DNA from: Streptomyces sp. NRRL F-5630
Lineage (GTDB): Bacteria; Actinomycetota; Actinomycetes; Streptomycetales; Streptomycetaceae
Direction of reading: 5' to 3'
Length of the DNA: 64,000 nt
Assembly (NCBI RefSeq): GCF_000719475.1
Contig: NZ_JOGO01000008.1
Span: forward strand, 71,829-135,828
In this document: in pieces, positions 60,120 to 64,000 of the stretch
How positions within the stretch are numbered: position 1 is the stretch's first letter
How the letters are laid out: each line of letters opens with the position of its first letter
Notes under the pieces: generated by a model
What the model saw: the letters and a program-made list of their open reading frames with translations, nothing else
What the model was told of the DNA's origin: nothing
Database searches by the model: none
Translations under genes and position numbers: made by a program

Positions 60120-60913
60120 GTGAGGACGGCCAGGAGGTGACCGGCATGGACGGTATCGAGAGCAGCCCCGGCAACGGTTCGCTGGAGGGCGCCGTCATCG
60201 CGGTGGCCGGAGCGGGCGGTCCGGCGGGGCACGCGACCCTGCTGCGCCTCGCGCAGGCGGGCGCCACCGTGATCGGCGCCGACGCCGACCCCGAGCGTCT
60301 CGCCGAGGGTGTCGACGCGGCCCGCTACGCGCACGGCGGGGCCACGGTCACCGGAGACACCGTCGACCTGCTCGACGGCCCCGCGACGACCGCCTGGGCC
60401 GAGGGCATCCGCGAGGAGTTCGGGCGCGTCGACGGCCTCGTCCACCTCGTGGGCGGCTGGCGCGGCTCCGCCTCCTTCGACACCACCGACCTCGCCGACT
60501 GGGACTTCCTGGAGAAGCTCCTGATCCGCACGGTCCAGAACACCTCGCTCGCCTTCGACGAGGCGCTGCGCCGCAGCGACCGGGGACGCTACGTCCTCAT
60601 CAGCGCGGCCGGTGCCTCCAAGCCCACCTCCGGCAACGCCTGCTACGCGGCGGCCAAGGCCGCCGCCGAGGCGTGGACCCTCGCCCTGGCCGACTCCTTC
60701 CGCAAGGCGGGGGGCGAGGCGGGCCCCAGCGCGGCGGCTGCCATCCTGGTGGTGAAGGCGCTGGTGAACGACGCGATGCGCGCCGAACGCCCCAGCGCGA
60801 AGTTCTCGGGCTTCACGGACGTCAAGGACCTCGCCGAGGCCGTGGCCGGCGTCTGGGACCGCCCCGCACAGGAAGTGAACGGACAGCGCCTGTGGCTGAC
60901 CAAGAAGCCCTGA
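60116..60913 (+). CDS. SDR family NAD(P)-dependent oxidoreductase
   Basis: A 265-residue short-chain dehydrogenase. The cofactor loop is modified, VAGAGGPAGHATL, in place of GxxxGxG; the active-site Ser and YxxxK appear as LISAAGASK and YAAAKAAAE. Residues 1-22 precede the fold and may be a longer N-terminus than usual; an internal Met (MDGIES) is an alternative start. ATG 60116 overlaps the DUF6421 stop, and its end overlaps the aldolase start. Substrate unknown. Confidence 0.88.
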   Translation: MSEDGQEVTGMDGIESSPGNGSLEGAVIAVAGAGGPAGHATLLRLAQAGATVIGADADPERLAEGVDAARYAHGGATVTGDTVDLLDGPATTAWAEGIREEFGRVDGLVHLVGGWRGSASFDTTDLADWDFLEKLLIRTVQNTSLAFDEALRRSDRGRYVLISAAGASKPTSGNACYAAAKAAAEAWTLALADSFRKAGGEAGPSAAAAILVVKALVNDAMRAERPSAKFSGFTDVKDLAEAVAGVWDRPAQEVNGQRLWLTKKP

Positions 60914-61980
60914 CCGAGGCGGGCACAGCGACCCGCCGTCACCACGACCCCGCGATACGCGGCTTCGCCAGCGACAACTACGCGGGGGCCCACCCGGAGG
61001 TCCTCGCCGCGCTCGCCGTCGCCAACGGCGGGCACCAGGTGGCGTACGGCGGTGACGCCTACACCGAGCACCTCCAGGTGATCATGCGGGACCTCTTCGG
61101 CCCCCGCGCCGAGGCGTTCCCGGTCTTCAACGGGACGGGCGCCAACGTCGTCTCCCTCCAGGCCGTCACCGATCGCTGGGGCGCCGTCATCTGCGCCGAC
61201 TCCGCGCACATCCACGTGGACGAGGGCGGCGCGCCCGAACGCGTCGGCTCGCTCAAGCTCCTCACGGTGCCGGCCCCGGACGGCAAGCTCACCCCCGAGC
61301 TCATCGACCGCGAGGCGTACGGCTGGGACGACGAGCACCGGGCGATGCCGCAGGCTGTCTCGATCACCCAGTCCACCGAACTCGGCACGCTCTACACGCC
61401 CGACGAGATCGCCGAGATCTGCGCGCACGCCCACGAGCGCGGCATGAAGGTCCACCTCGACGGCTCCCGCCTCGCCAACGCGGCGGCGGCCCTCGGGGTC
61501 CCGGTCAAGGCCTTCACCACCGACGCGGGCGTCGACCTGCTCTCCTTCGGCGGCACGAAGAACGGCATGGTCTTCGGCGAGGCGGTCGTGGTCCTCGACC
61601 CCGACGGCATCCGCCACATGAAGCACCTGCGCAAGCTCTCGATGCAGCTCGCCTCCAAGATGCGCTTCGTCTCCGCCCAGTTCGAGGCGCTGCTCGCCGA
61701 CGGCCTGTGGTTGCGCTCCGCCGCCCACGCCAACGCGATGGCCCAGCGACTCGCCGCCGGAGTCCGCGAGACCGACGGCGTCGAGATCCTCTACCCCGTC
61801 CAGGCCAACGGCGTCTTCGCCCGCCTCCCGCACGAGGTCACCGAACGCCTCCAGAAGCGCTACCGCTTCTACTACTGGGACGAGGCCGCAGGCTCCGTCC
61901 GCTGGATGTGCGCCTTCGACACGACCGAGGACGACGTGGACGGCTTCCTCGCCGCGCTGCGCGAGGAGATGACGCGCTGA
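60892..61980 (+). CDS. Low-specificity threonine aldolase-type PLP enzyme
   Basis: A 362-residue fold-type I PLP protein of the beta-eliminating lyase/threonine aldolase family, cleaving threonine-like beta-hydroxy amino acids to glycine and an aldehyde. FASDNYAGAHPEVL marks the N-terminus, FNGTGANVVSLQ the phosphate-binding region, MKVHLDGSRLANA the cofactor-binding Asp, and Lys223 in SFGGTKNGMVFGE binds PLP. GTG 60892 overlaps the SDR gene by 22 bases; no better start is seen before the conserved region. Confidence 0.9.
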   Translation: MADQEALTEAGTATRRHHDPAIRGFASDNYAGAHPEVLAALAVANGGHQVAYGGDAYTEHLQVIMRDLFGPRAEAFPVFNGTGANVVSLQAVTDRWGAVICADSAHIHVDEGGAPERVGSLKLLTVPAPDGKLTPELIDREAYGWDDEHRAMPQAVSITQSTELGTLYTPDEIAEICAHAHERGMKVHLDGSRLANAAAALGVPVKAFTTDAGVDLLSFGGTKNGMVFGEAVVVLDPDGIRHMKHLRKLSMQLASKMRFVSAQFEALLADGLWLRSAAHANAMAQRLAAGVRETDGVEILYPVQANGVFARLPHEVTERLQKRYRFYYWDEAAGSVRWMCAFDTTEDDVDGFLAALREEMTR

Positions 61981-62021
61981 CCCGGCGCAGCCGGACTCCT
62001 ACCTACCGCGCGACGTCCACA

Positions 62022-62057
62022 GAGCGGCCCGGCCCCCACCTGGGGACCGGGCCGCTC
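62022..62057. terminator. Terminator between aldolase and acyltransferase genes
   Basis: An 11-base-pair outer stem (GAGCGGCCCGG at 62022-62032 with 62047-62057) plus further GC pairs inside, between two convergent genes. Confidence 0.8.
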
Positions 62058-62123
62058 TCCCGTGCGCGGCTCCGCTTTCTCCCGTACGAGCGGTGGTGCG
62101 GGTACGGCGGGACCGCGCCGCGC

Positions 62124-62849
62124 TCAGCCGGCCTGAGCCTTGGCCGCCTCCGCCGTCGGGGCCGTGCCGCCGAGGTGCGCCGGCATCCACCAGCTGTCCT
62201 CGGGGCCCTTCGGCCGCGCCGGGTAGGCGCGCTGCGCCGCCTCCAGCAGCTCCTGCACGTGCTCGCGCAGGCGCCGCGTCAGCGTGCCCGCGTACTGGTC
62301 GGCAGGGGCGTGGAAGCGCTCCCCGACCCGCATGGTGATCGGCAGGTGGGACCGCTTCAGGTTGCGCGGCCTGTCCTTCGTCCACATCCGCTGCGTCCCC
62401 CACAGGGCCATGGGCACGAGCGGCACCCCGGCCTCCTGCGCGAGCCGCACGGCACCCGTCTTGAATGACTTGAGCGTGAACGACGGCGAGATGGTGGCCT
62501 CGGGGAAGACCCCCACGACCTCGCCGGCGCGCAGCGAGTCCAGCGCGTGCGCGTACGCGTTCTCGCCCTGCTTGCGGTCGACCGGGATGTGCTTCATCCC
62601 GCGCATGAGCGGCCCGGAGATCTTGTGCTGGAAGACCGACTCCTTGGCCATGAACCGCACGAGCCGCTTCTGCGGCAGCGCGGCGAGGCCGTCGAAGATG
62701 AAGTCGAGGTAGCTGATGTGGTTGCTGACCAGGACCGCGCCACCGGTCCGCGGAATGTTCTCCGAGCCCTTGCAGTCGATTTTGAGGTCGAGCGCCGCGA
62801 ACATCGTGCGCATGAGACCGATGACCGGACGGTAGACGAACTCAGCCAT
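62124..62849 (-). CDS. 1-acyl-glycerol-3-phosphate acyltransferase (PlsC family)
   Basis: A 241-residue acyltransferase that transfers a fatty acyl chain to a lysophospholipid. Motif I is NHISYLDFIFDG (HxxxxD), motif II KRLVRFMAKESVF, motif III VFPEATISPSFTL (FPEAT rather than the more common FPEGT, a variant usual in actinobacteria) and motif IV VPLVPMALWG. It probably takes part in phospholipid synthesis at the membrane. A short Ala-rich tail follows. Confidence 0.92.
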   Translation of the reverse strand: MAEFVYRPVIGLMRTMFAALDLKIDCKGSENIPRTGGAVLVSNHISYLDFIFDGLAALPQKRLVRFMAKESVFQHKISGPLMRGMKHIPVDRKQGENAYAHALDSLRAGEVVGVFPEATISPSFTLKSFKTGAVRLAQEAGVPLVPMALWGTQRMWTKDRPRNLKRSHLPITMRVGERFHAPADQYAGTLTRRLREHVQELLEAAQRAYPARPKGPEDSWWMPAHLGGTAPTAEAAKAQAG

Positions 62850-63226
62850 GGATGGCGAGGACCCTTCATCTCTGCCGGCCCCGGGGACGAGTGGTCCGGC
62901 GTGAAGTTACGCAGCCGTAGGTTTGCGGCTTGGCGCAGATCGTGCCCGATGAACGGACGAGGAGCCAGCCCTGGTGCCCGAAGCGCGGGAGATCCACGTC
63001 ACGTCCGCTCCGGGAACCCCGGTCCCCGCACAGGCCATCGGTCCTTCCTCCCTGCCCTTCCCCGAACGCGGGGCACCATGCGCGACACGCCGAAGCGGAC
63101 GTGTGCGCGACCCGGGGAATCGGTCGCACGGGACGGGCGCTGAGAAAGTGACAGGACGGAACGAGGACGGGGTCGATGGCGAGGGAAGGCGGCGCGAGGC
63201 ACGTGCGGGAGCGGGAGGGCGAGAAC
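62850..63226. other. Divergent intergenic region
   Basis: It contains the start regions of the acyltransferase and the thioredoxin-like gene. I see no clear promoter hexamers or operators and no supported gene. Confidence 0.4.
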
Positions 63227-63613
63227 GTGGCGGAAACCGGAACACCGGGGAGCCGTGCCGGCGAAAGGGAGGCCACGGCCGACGGGCTCGCGCTGGACTG
63301 GACACGCCTGTTCGGGAGCGGCGCCCTGGGGGACGCGGGGCTGGGGGAGCGGGCGACGCTCGTGCAGTTCTCCACCGCCTTCTGCCAGCCCTGCCGCGCG
63401 ACACGCCGCGTGCTCGACCAGGTCGCCGGGCTCGTCCCGGGCGTCGCGCACGTGGAGATCGACGCCGAGGACCATCTCGCCCTCGTCCGCGCCGCCGGGA
63501 TCGACGCGACCCCCACGGTCCTCTTCCTCGACGCGAAGGGGCACGAGGTGCGCCGCGCGAGCGGGGCACCGCGCCGCGACCAGGTCTTGGCGGCGCTCGC
63601 CGGGATGCTGTGA
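63227..63613 (+). CDS. Thioredoxin-like protein
   Basis: A 128-residue thioredoxin-fold protein with the redox motif FCQPCRA (Cys53 and Cys56) and the cis-proline region IDATPTVLFLDAKG. The CQPC pair differs from the CGPC of thioredoxin, so redox potential or role may differ. GTG 63227 follows GGGAGGGCGAGAAC; an upstream ATG at 63176 (GAGGACGGGG) would add 17 residues. It lies before etfB, an arrangement I remember from other streptomycetes. Confidence 0.85.
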   Translation: MAETGTPGSRAGEREATADGLALDWTRLFGSGALGDAGLGERATLVQFSTAFCQPCRATRRVLDQVAGLVPGVAHVEIDAEDHLALVRAAGIDATPTVLFLDAKGHEVRRASGAPRRDQVLAALAGML

Positions 63614-63781
63614 GCCCGGAGCCACCGCGCCTCCGCGTCTCTGTACGGGGTGCTGCGGGGCCCGGGGTCTTCCCTTCGGGCGGTGCCGGGGCGGCGGCGC
63701 TGGCGTGGCGTCGCCGTGCCCCCCCTCGGCGTTGGCAAGGTCACAGCACAAAGCGCTTGCTCAGCGGGCAGGCTCTTTGTG

Positions 63782-63799
63782 TACTACTGGTGAGTAATA
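63782..63799. promoter_or_regulatory. TetR-like dyad operator at the etfB promoter
   Basis: TACTACTGGTGAGTAATA is a dyad with arms TANTACT and AGTANTA. It overlaps TAATAT (63795-63800), the likely -10 of etfB. The form resembles operators of TetR-family regulators of fatty-acid breakdown genes in actinobacteria; which regulator binds is unknown. Confidence 0.45.
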
Positions 63800-63904
63800 T
63801 TTCGGTCGGAGTGCCCGCCGCCCCAGCCGGGATTCGCCACTTCAGGCGCCTATGCTGCGGGCAGGACGCAGCCGAGTAACCGACGACGCAGTAGGAGAGC
63901 CGGC

Positions 63905-64000
63905 GTGAGCTTGAGGATCGTTGTCTGTGTGAAGTACGTGCCGGATGCGACGGGTGACCGGCATTTCGCCGAGGACCTGACGTTGGACCGTGAGGATGTG
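63905..64000 (+). CDS. etfB: Electron-transfer flavoprotein beta subunit (start only)
   Basis: The first 32 residues of a protein beginning VSLRIVVCVKYVPDATGDR are visible; the gene runs off the right edge. This N-terminus is characteristic of EtfB/FixA, which with EtfA collects electrons from acyl-CoA dehydrogenases. GTG 63905 follows GTAGGAGAGCCGGC. The upstream leader of about 290 bases holds a TetR-like dyad and a TAATAT -10. Confidence 0.88.
   Translation, partial: MSLRIVVCVKYVPDATGDRHFAEDLTLDREDV

Noticed and set aside
1..64000. tRNA, rRNA or riboswitch genes
   Set aside because: I saw no tRNA T-arm/anticodon patterns, rRNA stretches or recognisable riboswitch cores; a covariance-model scan was not possible.

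Overview
The window is a stretch of a very GC-rich actinobacterial chromosome, almost certainly Streptomyces or a close relative. The evidence is the strong third-position G/C bias, GTG starts with GGAGG-type ribosome sites, frequent ATGA/GTGA gene overlaps, a cebEFG-bglC cellobiose cluster with CebR boxes, sugar importers without their own ATPase, and DUF305/LVIVD, DUF5134, DUF3311 and DUF6421 genes. I saw no rRNA, tRNA, CRISPR array or intact insertion sequence.

Layout. 1-3295: the end of an acyl-CoA carboxylase alpha subunit, an acyl-CoA dehydrogenase, an enoyl-CoA hydratase and a TetR regulator (acyl-CoA catabolism). 3389-12241: a sugar ABC importer of the YtfQRT-YjfF (galactofuranose) type, its LacI regulator, and a divergent secreted PA14 + GH2 enzyme; the importer and the enzyme share a 16-bp LacI-type operator. 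12399-17395: bglC-cebG-cebF-cebE with CebR boxes but no cebR. 17396-22753: a gene-poor stretch with a possible DUF397 relic, a small membrane protein, a lactonase, a CbiX-like protein without the usual histidines, a BadF-type sugar kinase and uracil-DNA glycosylase. 22820-36044: an alpha-mannan/alpha-mannoside locus with GH125, LacI, ROK kinase, mannose-6-phosphate isomerase, then divergently an ABC binding protein, two permeases, GH76 endo-mannanase and GH38 alpha-mannosidase. 36068-43142: redox and stress genes (MarR, two old-yellow-enzyme homologues, a quinone oxidoreductase, ArsR), homocysteine methyltransferase and a nucleobase permease. 43594-58410: a mixed region including DUF305/LVIVD, HAD, PAP2, M56 peptidase, FUSC exporter with MarR, DUF3311 plus a sodium:solute symporter, aquaporin, GNAT and GDPD. 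58722-64000: a coupled DUF6421-SDR-threonine aldolase operon, an acyltransferase, a thioredoxin-like protein and the start of etfB.

How the genes work together. Three carbohydrate loci lie side by side, each with its own operators. The galactofuranose-type and alpha-mannan loci together would cover the two sugars of fungal galactomannan, and the ceb locus takes up cellulose breakdown products. Neither CUT1-type importer (ceb, mannan) encodes an ATPase, so both probably share a distant MsiK-like protein; the YtfQ-type importer has its own. Acyl-CoA catabolism at the left edge and electron-transfer flavoprotein at the right edge are functionally linked (dehydrogenase and electron acceptor) but lie far apart. 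Operator-like palindromes could be assigned to nearby LacI, CebR, MarR and ArsR regulators, and an unassigned TetR-like dyad overlaps the etfB promoter.
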